A stretch of 64,000 nucleotides of DNA, taken from Pseudoalteromonas gelatinilytica (GTDB taxonomy: Bacteria; Pseudomonadota; Gammaproteobacteria; Enterobacterales; Alteromonadaceae). This document shows, piece after piece, positions 16,328-24,503 of this stretch; the first letter of the stretch is position 1, and the number at the start of each line of letters is the position of its first letter. Where the stretch lies: NCBI RefSeq assembly GCF_001641615.1, contig NZ_LRRU01000022.1, positions 424,484 through 488,483 of the forward strand, given 5' to 3'. The notes beneath the pieces are model-generated. The model saw nothing but the letters and a program-made list of their open reading frames with translations. It was not told the DNA's origin and did not search any database. The position numbers and the translations under genes are program-made.

Positions 16328-16864
16328 TTAAAACCGTCTAGCATAAGAAAAAGAAATGAAATCAAGGCCGGGGTTCGGGCTTTTAAAGCCAGCATTGGAG
16401 TAATGTAAATATCTTAGTGCTAACGTAGAGCCACCCCCTAAGTCAGCAACTAAACCCAGCCTATCTTCAAACTGATAGTGAGTACTGACATTTTTGCCGG
16501 CAAAATGGGTGTCATCTAACAGGGAAACGCCAATGCCAAACTCCACATACACAGGCATGCTTTTCACGTTGAATACAGGGTATTGGATCACTGGAGACAT
16601 GGCTAACACTACATTGGTTTGATGTTTGTTATGTTTACCATATTCCCAAATATTAAAGCTTGATTCGAAGTAAAGACGGGCGTGTTGCAAGGGCAACATT
16701 TCATTGGGTATATGATATTGATAAGCCAATTTTAAACCTTTTACATCTCCTTCCCCTTGAATGTAATCAATGGCATAACCATGATTTGAAGCGGCATAAA
16801 TGGGTGCTGCTAAGAGTGCAGCTGCACTTAACATTAGTGCTTTTAATGGGCGTTTTAGTTTCAT
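16328..16864 (-). CDS. pagL: Lipid A 3-O-deacylase PagL-like outer membrane protein
   Basis: The 178-residue protein has a signal peptide (cleavage near PIYAASN) and alternating beta strands ending in a C-terminal Phe, as expected for an eight-stranded outer-membrane barrel. The PagL signature is clear: H154-Y-S156-NAGFKSPNPGLD. In Pseudomonas PagL the triad is His, Ser, Glu; here the position matching the Glu is Asp168, a conservative change. PagL removes an acyl chain from lipid A. The start at 16864 was chosen because it begins the signal peptide; the frame is open to 16894. A lipid-transport-type MlaC homologue is encoded on the opposite strand next to it. Confidence 0.85.
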   Translation of the reverse strand: MKLKRPLKALMLSAAALLAAPIYAASNHGYAIDYIQGEGDVKGLKLAYQYHIPNEMLPLQHARLYFESSFNIWEYGKHNKHQTNVVLAMSPVIQYPVFNVKSMPVYVEFGIGVSLLDDTHFAGKNVSTHYQFEDRLGLVADLGGGSTLALRYLHYSNAGFKSPNPGLDFISFSYARRF

Positions 16865-17099
16865 CTCGGTACTTCTCATTATGACTGTGAGCAAGTAGAT
16901 AAGGGCGAGGGGGAGGGCTTTTCAATGTGCGTAAATACACAGACGCTGTGCACATTCTCATATTTTTTAGCAATTAACTGAAAACTATGGGGAAAATTGA
17001 TTGGTGCTTAATTGGCATTAAAACGGTGTCGGATTGTTTCTTTTTTTGTGGATTTATTATCGGTATATTAGCGAAAATTTTCGTTAAGAGGTGAATACG

Positions 17100-17693
17100 A
17101 TGACCAAACTAGTTAACTCATTTTTGCTAATTGCAGCTCTTTTTACTGCATCTACTTTTGCCAGCGAAGACAGTTCGCCTAAGCAATTATTAGAGTCAGT
17201 CACAGCAGATTTATTTGTTGATATTGCAAATGTGAATGCGAAAGGTGATGCAAGTTCAGAAGCGATGGCAAGCATTGTTGAAAAACGCTTATTGCCACAC
17301 ATGGACATTAAGTTTGTATCGTATAAGCTTTTAGGTAAGCACATTAAGGGCTTACGTCGTGAGCAAGCTGTTGATTTTATAGCAGCAGTTGAGCATTACT
17401 TAACTGTCACTTACGCTGGCGCGCTGATGAAATACACAGGCCAAAAAGTTATTTTTGACCAATCACAACTCATCGACGACGGTTATGCAACCGTTAAAAC
17501 GCAAATTGTTGATGACAACGCACCAGCCATTGATTTGCACTTTAAATTACGTCAAGGCAAAGATAAGCAGTGGAAAGTATACGATATCGTTGCTGAAGGC
17601 ATCTCACTGTTAAGCGCGAAGCAAAAGGAAGTTTTACAACGCATCAGCCAAGTTGGCATTGATGAAGTAACACACGAATTAGCAAGTAAGTAA
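17100..17693 (+). CDS. MlaC/Ttg2D-like periplasmic phospholipid-binding protein
   Basis: The ATG at 17100 has aagagg 9 bp upstream, while the GTG at 17091 abuts the ribosome site, so 17100 is preferred (197 residues). A signal peptide ending near TFASE is followed by the MlaC family domain, recognisable from SPKQLLESVTADLF, RREQAVDFIAAVEHYL and the strand region ending WKVYDIVAEGISL. MlaC carries phospholipids between the outer-membrane MlaA complex and the inner-membrane MlaFEDB transporter. None of those partners lies here, so this is an orphan copy. The neighbouring PagL-like gene suggests an envelope-lipid theme. Confidence 0.85.
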   Translation: MTKLVNSFLLIAALFTASTFASEDSSPKQLLESVTADLFVDIANVNAKGDASSEAMASIVEKRLLPHMDIKFVSYKLLGKHIKGLRREQAVDFIAAVEHYLTVTYAGALMKYTGQKVIFDQSQLIDDGYATVKTQIVDDNAPAIDLHFKLRQGKDKQWKVYDIVAEGISLLSAKQKEVLQRISQVGIDEVTHELASK

Positions 17694-17701
17694 GTTAGCC
17701 C

Positions 17702-17738
17702 AAATGCTCGATTAACTTCACCTCATCGGGCATTTTAG
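17702..17738 (+). terminator. Probable terminator after the mlaC-like gene
   Basis: AAATGCTCGAT (17702-17712) pairs with ATCGGGCATTT (17725-17735) with one G-U pair, followed by a short T run. The rest of the space to the next gene (about 17740-17994) holds only the palindrome at 17875 and no coding frame. Confidence 0.65.
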
Positions 17739-17874
17739 CTACTTTCAGTCTCCAACCAAGCAGTGAGTACCGTCCATGTGCCGCTGCTTTTCTATTTTCT
17801 TTAAAAATCACCTACTTTGCGCTAGCACCTGTAAGCCTCTGTGGTAGAATCATGCTACTTTTCTTGTTTACCAA

Positions 17875-17892
17875 AGTATCTGTTCAGATACT
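17875..17892. promoter_or_regulatory. Palindrome upstream of the ankyrin gene, possible operator
   Basis: AGTATCTGTTCAGATACT has two perfect 8 bp arms around a 2 bp centre. It lies 103 bp before the ATG of the ankyrin-repeat gene. It is not a CTGT-N8-ACAG LexA box. The binding protein is unknown. Confidence 0.5.
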
Positions 17893-17994
17893 GTGTTATT
17901 GGTCGCAATATTAAGCAAACTGTCAGTTAAATTTTGCTATAACTAATTGCTTAATAAGACATCGAATAATGTGCAGCGGAGTTGTGTTTTTTTA

Positions 17995-19332
17995 ATGGAA
18001 AATGTACTGATTTGGCCAAAGGAATACCCGTTACTGATCAAAGGATTAGCTGAGCAAAACGGGGCCTATATTTTAGATGCTTTAGAAGCTTGGCCGGCAT
18101 GTCGTTCTACTAATGAAGATGACGGTGTGTGTACGACGGTTCTTCCGCCGATTTATTATCTTACTTGGTTGACTCCTCTTGAACCGTTTGAAGAGTGCTA
18201 TTTCCAACATATTTCTGAGTTTGATGAAGCGGCGTTGCATTATATTAATGCTATGAAAGCGCACTTTTTAGAAAATGACTACACACCAGAAAGTCTTGTT
18301 TTAATGTTGTGCCAGCGCTTAGAGAAATACGCCAGCGCATTCGCTCAATCAGCCGTTAAAACACCTATTACACTCATCCATCAGTTATTTAATCGTCGCT
18401 ATTTTACTGTGATTGAACATGTTCTTAACCACGGTGCAAAAATGTCTGCGGACGATGTTTTAGAGCTGTGGACCGAAGTTGATTTTAGAGATCGTTTTAG
18501 TGGTTTTATCCCTGACTCTGTGGCTGATCTTGAACCACTAACAGTGCTAGCGGCCGAAAAAGTTGCCCATGGTGAAGATTACTTTACCTTGTTGAAACTG
18601 GTGTCTCCGGATGTTGATTCGGCCTCGTTACTTGAACAAGCTTTACTTGCTCATTTAAGTCATGAAAATGCTAAACAAACCATGGCAAAACGTTTTATTG
18701 AGCAAGGTGCAACCGGTGCATTAGCTGACGAAAACGGTAAAACAGCCTTTATGTGGGCGACCGAAAAAGGCTATGTGAATGTTGTTGAGACTATACTTGA
18801 GCATCAAGATAAAAAAGCCCGAGACAACAAAGGGAATACAGCATTACATTACGCTGTATTAGCCGAGAATGGACCTTTACTCGTGTTGCTTTTAAAAGCG
18901 GGTTATGACTTTAGAGTGCGTAACAACGACGGTTTAAGTTGCTACCGATTAGCAGTAAGCATTAAAGCAGATAACTTAGTGAAGTGCCTTGAGCATGACT
19001 TCGGCATTAAAGAGCTTTCGCCAGAAGGGCAGTTTGATCGCGTTAAAAAAGTGCACTTACTACACGCGATTGTAACCTTGTTATTACCTGTGCAGTTGTT
19101 CTTCTTTTTTGATGACAGTATTGCCATTAAAAGCGAATTAACGCTGAGCTTTACGCTGGTTTCGATCTTATGTTTTTTCTTTGCTACAAGCTTGAAACGC
19201 TGTGCACTTTACCCGCATATCCGTCATCCATGGGGGCTGTTTATATTAAGACTGTTCTCATTGTTTAGCTTAATTGGCCAAGTGGGTCTAGCAAGTATTG
19301 TCGCGCTAGCCACCTTAGCTGAGTTGGTGTGA
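17995..19332 (+). CDS. Ankyrin-repeat protein with C-terminal membrane helices
   Basis: The ATG at 17995 gives 445 residues; the frame is open from 17947 but those extra codons lack a ribosome site. The first 230 residues show no known domain. Three ankyrin-like repeats follow, around ENGKTAFMWATEKGYVNVVE, NKGNTALHYAVLAENGPLLVLLLKAG and NDGLSCYRLAVSIKADNLVKCL. The C-terminus has three hydrophobic helices, so the repeats probably lie in the cytoplasm next to the inner membrane. Ankyrin repeats mediate protein contacts; no partner is evident. The gene is monocistronic with its own terminator. Confidence 0.85.
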   Translation: MENVLIWPKEYPLLIKGLAEQNGAYILDALEAWPACRSTNEDDGVCTTVLPPIYYLTWLTPLEPFEECYFQHISEFDEAALHYINAMKAHFLENDYTPESLVLMLCQRLEKYASAFAQSAVKTPITLIHQLFNRRYFTVIEHVLNHGAKMSADDVLELWTEVDFRDRFSGFIPDSVADLEPLTVLAAEKVAHGEDYFTLLKLVSPDVDSASLLEQALLAHLSHENAKQTMAKRFIEQGATGALADENGKTAFMWATEKGYVNVVETILEHQDKKARDNKGNTALHYAVLAENGPLLVLLLKAGYDFRVRNNDGLSCYRLAVSIKADNLVKCLEHDFGIKELSPEGQFDRVKKVHLLHAIVTLLLPVQLFFFFDDSIAIKSELTLSFTLVSILCFFFATSLKRCALYPHIRHPWGLFILRLFSLFSLIGQVGLASIVALATLAELV

Positions 19333-19360
19333 TGACATAAAAGCTATATCAAGTGACATA

Positions 19361-19388
19361 AAAAACGGCAACCTAGGTTGCCGTTTTT
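19361..19388. terminator. Bidirectional terminator
   Basis: A perfect palindrome: AAAAACGGCAACCT followed by its reverse complement. It lies between the convergent ankyrin gene and the DUF2069 gene. Confidence 0.92.
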
Positions 19389-19415
19389 TATTTCATTTTT
19401 GCAAAACAAACGTGT

Positions 19416-19871
19416 TTATTTGTCGTGCTCATGTGCCGCTTTTTCTTCAGCCAGCTCTTCTTTTAATTTACGTATCTTAAGGCCAAGTTCTTGTCCACGA
19501 TGGCGTGCATAATAGGTGCAGCCAATAAACATCAGACTGGCAAAAGTTAACTCAAGTAATACCCAAATCAGCTGCTCTTGTGCGACCCATAGTAATGTAA
19601 AACCATGGATGAAATAGAACATTACGATAAAGTTCGCCCACGCATAGGTATAAGGTTTATCTTGAATGATGCCCTTAAGTGGTAACAGCAGAGGCAGTAT
19701 ATATACAACAAAGATAAAGGCGTTACTGTGGCCTTCTCTTGGGGCAATTAAAAACAGCCAAATTGGCATTAAAACTAATAAGCCGATATAGCCAATCAGC
19801 GCAAAACGTTGGAATCGTTTTGTAATTGGTTTTTTGGCAACAGGCTGATTCAGCTCAGGTTCCAAGCTCAT
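19416..19871 (-). CDS. DUF2069 family membrane protein
   Basis: The 151-residue protein has four hydrophobic helices between a short polar N-terminus and a charged C-terminal tail likely to form a coiled coil (LKIRKLKEELAEEKAAHEHDK). The pattern, especially PYTYAWANFIVMFYFIHGF, matches the DUF2069 family, whose genes usually follow wrbA as here. Its ATG overlaps the wrbA stop by 4 bp, so translation is coupled. Function is unknown. Confidence 0.88.
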   Translation of the reverse strand: MSLEPELNQPVAKKPITKRFQRFALIGYIGLLVLMPIWLFLIAPREGHSNAFIFVVYILPLLLPLKGIIQDKPYTYAWANFIVMFYFIHGFTLLWVAQEQLIWVLLELTFASLMFIGCTYYARHRGQELGLKIRKLKEELAEEKAAHEHDK

Positions 19872-20422
19872 TTTAATTTACTCGCAATCAGTGCCAAGCG
19901 TTTTCCAACGCTTTGGCAAATTTTAATTTCGTCTTTACTTAATACATTGCTGTTATTGCTACCGGCCACATGAGTTGCACCGTATGGCGTACCGCCGGTT
20001 TCAGTTGCAAGTAATTCAGGCACCTCATAAGGCACACCTAGCAACATCATGCCGTGATGTAACAGTGGTAATGATAGATTCAACAAGGTGGCTTCGTTAC
20101 CACCATGCATACTGCTTGATGACGAAAAAACACAAGCTGGTTTATCTATCAGCTGACCTTTAAGCCACAGATCACTGGTGGTTTCCCAGAAGCTTTTTGC
20201 TTGTGAGGCCATCATGCCAAATCGCGTAGGGGTGCCAAAGGCCAAGCCATCACAATTAATAAGATCATCTTTGCTGATCACAATATCGTGTGGCTGTCGC
20301 TTTACAAATGTGCGCAGCAAGGCTGTAGCACCTTGTTGCTCAATCGACTCGGCTATCTCATGGGCCATAGCTTCTACAGAGCCATGGCTTGAGTGATATA
20401 GCACAACAATGTTTATAGCCAT
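19868..20422 (-). CDS. wrbA: WrbA-family NAD(P)H:quinone oxidoreductase
   Basis: The 184-residue flavodoxin-fold protein begins INIVVLYHSSHGSVEAMA, the FMN phosphate-binding loop. It has FGTPTRFGMMASQAKSFWE and FSSSSSMHGGNEATLL, the WrbA signature regions. Members reduce quinones by two electrons, limiting radical formation. It is the middle gene of arsC-like, wrbA, DUF2069, with overlaps of 1 bp and 4 bp, a tight operon. Confidence 0.92.
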   Translation of the reverse strand: MAINIVVLYHSSHGSVEAMAHEIAESIEQQGATALLRTFVKRQPHDIVISKDDLINCDGLAFGTPTRFGMMASQAKSFWETTSDLWLKGQLIDKPACVFSSSSSMHGGNEATLLNLSLPLLHHGMMLLGVPYEVPELLATETGGTPYGATHVAGSNNSNVLSKDEIKICQSVGKRLALIASKLK

Positions 20423-20769
20423 TAAAGTACGCTTAATACGTTTTCTGGCGGACGACCAAGGGCTGCTTTACCATTGTGCTCAACAATAGGGCGCTCGATG
20501 AGTTTAGGGTTTGCAACCATCGCTGCAATTAACTTGTCTTCGTTTTGTTCGTTCTTAAGTTCAAGTTCTTTGTAGATGTCTTCTTTCGTGCGCATTAATT
20601 CACGGGCAGAGGTAAAGCCAAGTTGGTTAATTAAAGTCGCAATTTGCTGTTCACTAAGCGGAGTTTTTAGGTATTCAACAACACTTGGTTGTACGTTATT
20701 GCTTTCTAATAGCGCAAGTGTTTCACGCGATTTTGAACAACGCGGATTATGATAAATAGTCACAGACAT
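20422..20769 (-). CDS. ArsC-family reductase (YfgD-like, glutaredoxin-dependent type)
   Basis: The 115-residue protein has the Cys11 motif YHNPRCSKSRETL and the late motif IERPIVEHNGKAALGRPPENVL with the conserved arginines of the ArsC fold. Plasmid-type ArsC reduces arsenate with glutathione and glutaredoxin. Chromosomal YfgD homologues next to bepA are of uncertain substrate, so arsenate reductase is a family call only. It overlaps wrbA by one base (TAATG) and heads the three-gene run. Confidence 0.9.
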   Translation of the reverse strand: MSVTIYHNPRCSKSRETLALLESNNVQPSVVEYLKTPLSEQQIATLINQLGFTSARELMRTKEDIYKELELKNEQNEDKLIAAMVANPKLIERPIVEHNGKAALGRPPENVLSVL

Positions 20770-20823
20770 GGTGTGTTCTCACATTTAATAATTTGGCTTA
20801 TTTTAGGGCAAGCGCTGCGAGAC

Positions 20824-22284
20824 TTAAAGTCTCGCAAGCTCTTTTTGTAATTGACGGTATTGCGTGAGTAGAGCTTTTAAACGCTGTTGTTTTACTAATT
20901 CTTCTGGCTCAACAAAGTTGAGTGCTTTTTGAATTTCATCCGCTGCTTTTAAATAAGCGCCATATTGGGCAAGCACATCAGCATGGGCTTCGTGATAAGA
21001 AGCCATGTTTTCTTGCTTTTTATAGACATCAGCAATGAGCTCTTTTGCAAGATTGTTTTCAGGTTTCGCTAATAAGTAAGATTTTAAAATACGCTCAGCA
21101 AGGTCAAATTGTTTTGCTTCCATCGCGGCATTTGCATAGTTTAAGGCAATCACCTGATTGTTTGGTCTATCGATATCTAGTTTAGCTAAAAACTCTACCG
21201 CTTCATTCGCTTTGCCTTGTGCAATCAATAAGTCGGTGTGGGTATCGATATAAAATAAGTTCTTTGGATCTTGCTCAAGTAATGGATTCAAAATGCTGGC
21301 TGCTTCATCAAGCTTTTTCTGATCTAATAAACTAATCCCTAAACCGTACTTGAGTGCCGTATCATTATGTACGGTGTTTTCACGCATTAATTTACGAAAC
21401 AGATCTTCAGCTGCTTTGGCTTTTTGATGATAACGGGCAATAACACGGCTCTTAGCTAAGTTAAATTCTAAGCTATCAGCATAGTGTTTTTTTGGGTATT
21501 GCTCGGCACGCAAGCGCACATCAGAAACCCGGCTTTCAGGTAATGGGTGAGTCAGCAAGAATGCCGGCGGCTTATATTTATAACGGATTTGTGCAGCAAG
21601 TTTAGTTAAAAACTCACTCGATTGGCGAGGATCAAATCCGGCATTATTTAAGGTCTGCATACCAATGCGGTCTGCCTCTTGCTCTGCTGCACGGCTGTGA
21701 GTTAATTGACTAAATGCCGCTTGGGTTTGGTTTGCAGAGATAATTGCAATACCGGCATCAGGTGCCACAACGGTAGCTAAAATACCTGCAATCATACCTG
21801 CGATGGTTAACGCACTGTTATCTTGCTGTTGTTGAATACGACGGGCTAAATGGCGCTGCGTTACGTGAGCTATCTCATGTCCAAGTACTGAAGCAAATTG
21901 GCTTTCGTTATCCGCTTGAGCGATAAGACCCGTATGCACACCTACATGGCCACCGTAAAAGGCAAAGGCGTTAATCTCAGGATTGTTTAGCCAAAAAAAG
22001 GAGAATGGAAAACGTACATCGTTGGCATTCGCCACTAAACGTCTGCCTAGGGTAGTCAGGTATTCATCAAGAACAGGGTCATTCACAACCGGTGATGAGC
22101 CACGAATTTGCATCATCATCACTTCACCAATTGCTTGTTCTTTTTCAATCGGCAAAGCTTGTAAAGCTGAGGTCCCTAAATCGGGCAGCTTAAAGTTAGT
22201 TTGTGCCTTCAACGGCTCACTATGCAGTATCGAAAATGTGAGTAATGCACTGCATAGTGTAATAAAGGCTGATTTTAGTCGCAT
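20824..22284 (-). CDS. bepA: Beta-barrel assembly-enhancing protease BepA (M48)
   Basis: This periplasmic zinc metalloprotease and chaperone assists LptD and BAM-dependent outer-membrane assembly. I chose the ATG at 22284: aaggaa lies a few bases upstream and a typical signal peptide follows (RLKSAFITLCSALLTFSILHS). The zinc motif HEIAH is in VLGHEIAHVTQRHLARR, and the third-ligand region is SRAAEQEADRIGMQTLNNAGFD. The C-terminal half is TPR-rich, as in BepA. Length (486) is usual. The upstream hypothetical gene ends 2 bp before this start, so the two are cotranscribed. Confidence 0.94.
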   Translation of the reverse strand: MRLKSAFITLCSALLTFSILHSEPLKAQTNFKLPDLGTSALQALPIEKEQAIGEVMMMQIRGSSPVVNDPVLDEYLTTLGRRLVANANDVRFPFSFFWLNNPEINAFAFYGGHVGVHTGLIAQADNESQFASVLGHEIAHVTQRHLARRIQQQQDNSALTIAGMIAGILATVVAPDAGIAIISANQTQAAFSQLTHSRAAEQEADRIGMQTLNNAGFDPRQSSEFLTKLAAQIRYKYKPPAFLLTHPLPESRVSDVRLRAEQYPKKHYADSLEFNLAKSRVIARYHQKAKAAEDLFRKLMRENTVHNDTALKYGLGISLLDQKKLDEAASILNPLLEQDPKNLFYIDTHTDLLIAQGKANEAVEFLAKLDIDRPNNQVIALNYANAAMEAKQFDLAERILKSYLLAKPENNLAKELIADVYKKQENMASYHEAHADVLAQYGAYLKAADEIQKALNFVEPEELVKQQRLKALLTQYRQLQKELARL

Positions 22285-22285
22285 C

Positions 22286-22951
22286 TTATTCCTTGTTGAT
22301 TTGCTCACCTAACATGACTTTTGCTATGTCTATTTCGTCGCTGCATGCTCGGCTGTCTTTTTCGCACAATTGATAGAAATCTTTTATTGTGACTCCATCT
22401 AGCTTAACAACGTTCAACTCTCGTTGTAAAAAAGTTATGATTTTATGCACTACTTTATGGGCATGAAGGATTAATGCTTTGTCAGCTTTATCGCCTCTTT
22501 CAAAGTAAAAAGCGATGAATTTATGAAGCTGGTTAAAGCGAATTAGGTTTTTCATGGTGTGTGGATCCCACACCTTAAATTCCATAAAGCGATTGTCTTT
22601 AATGTACTGATCTACTGTAACATCTTTTGCATAAGGATAGGCCCATAATTCGAAGCCTCGGTCGGTAAAACTTTGATGTAATGCGATACGTGGTTTTTGC
22701 TCACAGACAATTTCGCCCATGTCGGTTTCATAGCCGTCTAATAAATCGAGGTTCCAGTTGCGTGGATCAATTAATCGTTTCACCGCATTATCAAAGCCGT
22801 GATCCAAAATCCCTTCAGATTCGCTAACAGAAGATGCCACCATATGATAAAAAGGCGGCAGCTCGCCCCAATTTATTTGTTTTTTATACCAGTTAATCTC
22901 TTTAAGAGTTGGATTCGCAGGTAATTGCGCTTTATTATGCGAGGCAGGCAT
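22286..22951 (-). CDS. Conserved-looking hypothetical cytoplasmic protein
   Basis: I do not recognise this 221-residue protein. It has no signal peptide or membrane helix. It is acidic to neutral, with recurrent aromatic residues (INWYKKQINWGELPPFYHM) and a helical C-terminal half (ALILHAHKVVHKIITFLQREL). It stops directly before bepA and is in the same direction, so it is probably in the bepA transcript; whether it takes part in envelope assembly is unknown. Confidence 0.75.
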   Translation of the reverse strand: MPASHNKAQLPANPTLKEINWYKKQINWGELPPFYHMVASSVSESEGILDHGFDNAVKRLIDPRNWNLDLLDGYETDMGEIVCEQKPRIALHQSFTDRGFELWAYPYAKDVTVDQYIKDNRFMEFKVWDPHTMKNLIRFNQLHKFIAFYFERGDKADKALILHAHKVVHKIITFLQRELNVVKLDGVTIKDFYQLCEKDSRACSDEIDIAKVMLGEQINKE

Positions 22952-23106
22952 CTCGTTTCCTTTACTACCAGTTATTGATTAAGGATAAACTATTGTTTTG
23001 CGTGTTTTAAGAAAAAAATGAGTTGTTTCTCATTATAAAGACTTATTTTTGCAAGATGCTGACATCTTATACTTATTATTCATATTAATAACGCAGTTGA
23101 TTCGCT

Positions 23107-23325
23107 ATGTTAACGGTTGATTTAAGGGACTATAAGTGTCCTCAACAATTTATTCAGTTTAAATTAGGCTTGAATAAGGCAATATCGGCTCAACAAGCCG
23201 TGACTTTTACATTCAATGCTGCAGAGGCAACGGACGATATGCAGCGATTTTTAGAAAAACATCATTACCATTTTAAAATTGACCTAGAATTAGGTGTGCT
23301 AACCGTGGAGCCCATTCGTGTTTGA
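23107..23325 (+). CDS. TusA-like sulfur-carrier protein
   Basis: The 72-residue protein has the TusA fold pattern VDLRDYKCPQQFIQFKLGL with the Cys-Pro motif that carries persulfide sulfur, then an acidic region (EATDDMQRFLEKHHY) in place of the usual second strand. TusA proteins pass sulfur from a desulfurase to acceptors such as tRNA thiolation or molybdopterin enzymes. It overlaps the next gene by 8 bp. A cysteine desulfurase-rhodanese fusion is encoded 1.2 kb downstream, so a local sulfur-transfer function is plausible. Confidence 0.85.
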   Translation: MLTVDLRDYKCPQQFIQFKLGLNKAISAQQAVTFTFNAAEATDDMQRFLEKHHYHFKIDLELGVLTVEPIRV

Positions 23326-24385
23326 GTATGTAAAAGCCTGGTACGAAAATAAATTTTCAGATCCCCATTCAGTAACTTTGTTGTTACTGCTTATTGCAAC
23401 CTTTGCATTTTTCTATTTTTTTGGTTCGTTAATCGTACCAGTGTTAGTCGCCTTGGTGATTGCTTATTTACTTGATTGGCCCGTTTCCCATTTAGAAAAG
23501 CTAGGTTTAAAACGGTTTACCGCGACGATTATCGTGATGTTGGTATTCAGTGGATTAATGATCACAATTATTGTTGGTATGGGGCCGGTGCTTTGGCAGC
23601 AAACCAGTAACCTTGTTCAAGAAACGCCTTATATGATCGAAAAGGGCAAAGCACTGCTATTACACCTTCCAGAAGATTACCCGAGTTTAATTACGGAAGA
23701 TCAGGTTAAATCAATTGTTGCCAGTGTTGAAACCAAAGCCATTGAATTTGGCCAGTTAGTGCTTTCAGTGTCGTTAACCTCGATAAAAGACGTGGCGGCA
23801 TGGTTGATTTATCTGATTTTAGTGCCGCTTTTAGTGTTTTTTATGCTTAAAGATAAGTTAGAGCTCACGCAAAGTGCTGAGCGTTTATTGCCTAAACAGC
23901 GCCGCTTGATCATTCAAGTTTGGCAAGAAATGAATCAGCAAATCATGAATTATATTCGCGGTAAGGTGTTTGAAATATTAATTGTTGGAGCAGCATCTTT
24001 TATTGCCTTTGCAGTACTTGATCTTCGCTATGCAGCTTTACTCGGTGTGTTGGTTGGCTTGTCGGTGCTTATTCCATTTGTAGGGGCGGCATTGGTGACC
24101 ATTCCTGTAGCCGCCGTGGCGTTATTCCAGTTTGGTTTAGAAACACAATTTTGGACCATTTTAATCATCTATGGCGTGATCCAAGCACTTGATGGCAACG
24201 TGTTAGTGCCGTTACTGTTCTCTGAAGCGGTCGATTTAAACCCAGTGTTTATTATCGTTGCAGTACTGTTTTTTGGCGGTTTGTGGGGTTTTTGGGGGGT
24301 GTTCTTTGCAATACCGCTGGCTTCATTAGTCAAAGCGCTTATAAATGCTTGGTCTTCTAAGAAGGTTGAGCTAATAGAAAGTTAG
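23318..24385 (+). CDS. AI-2E/PerM family transporter
   Basis: The 355-residue inner-membrane protein starts at a GTG within the end of the tusA-like gene. It has a paired helix block at the N-terminus, a central soluble stretch (about residues 90-145) and a C-terminal block of helices ending GFWGVFFAIPLASLVKALI, the hallmark of the PerM/YdiK family. Members export varied small molecules; the autoinducer-2 name is inherited from one member. The overlap with tusA-like suggests shared translation. Confidence 0.88.
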   Translation: MFEYVKAWYENKFSDPHSVTLLLLLIATFAFFYFFGSLIVPVLVALVIAYLLDWPVSHLEKLGLKRFTATIIVMLVFSGLMITIIVGMGPVLWQQTSNLVQETPYMIEKGKALLLHLPEDYPSLITEDQVKSIVASVETKAIEFGQLVLSVSLTSIKDVAAWLIYLILVPLLVFFMLKDKLELTQSAERLLPKQRRLIIQVWQEMNQQIMNYIRGKVFEILIVGAASFIAFAVLDLRYAALLGVLVGLSVLIPFVGAALVTIPVAAVALFQFGLETQFWTILIIYGVIQALDGNVLVPLLFSEAVDLNPVFIIVAVLFFGGLWGFWGVFFAIPLASLVKALINAWSSKKVELIES

Positions 24386-24503
24386 CTTAGTCTTAAAAAG
24401 TATAGAAAGCGCACTTTACTGACTAATTGATTATTATAATTTAGCCGTGAAAAATGTAAAATAGGTTATAAGATATATCTTTTAGTAATATGGTGCGTTT
24501 TAC

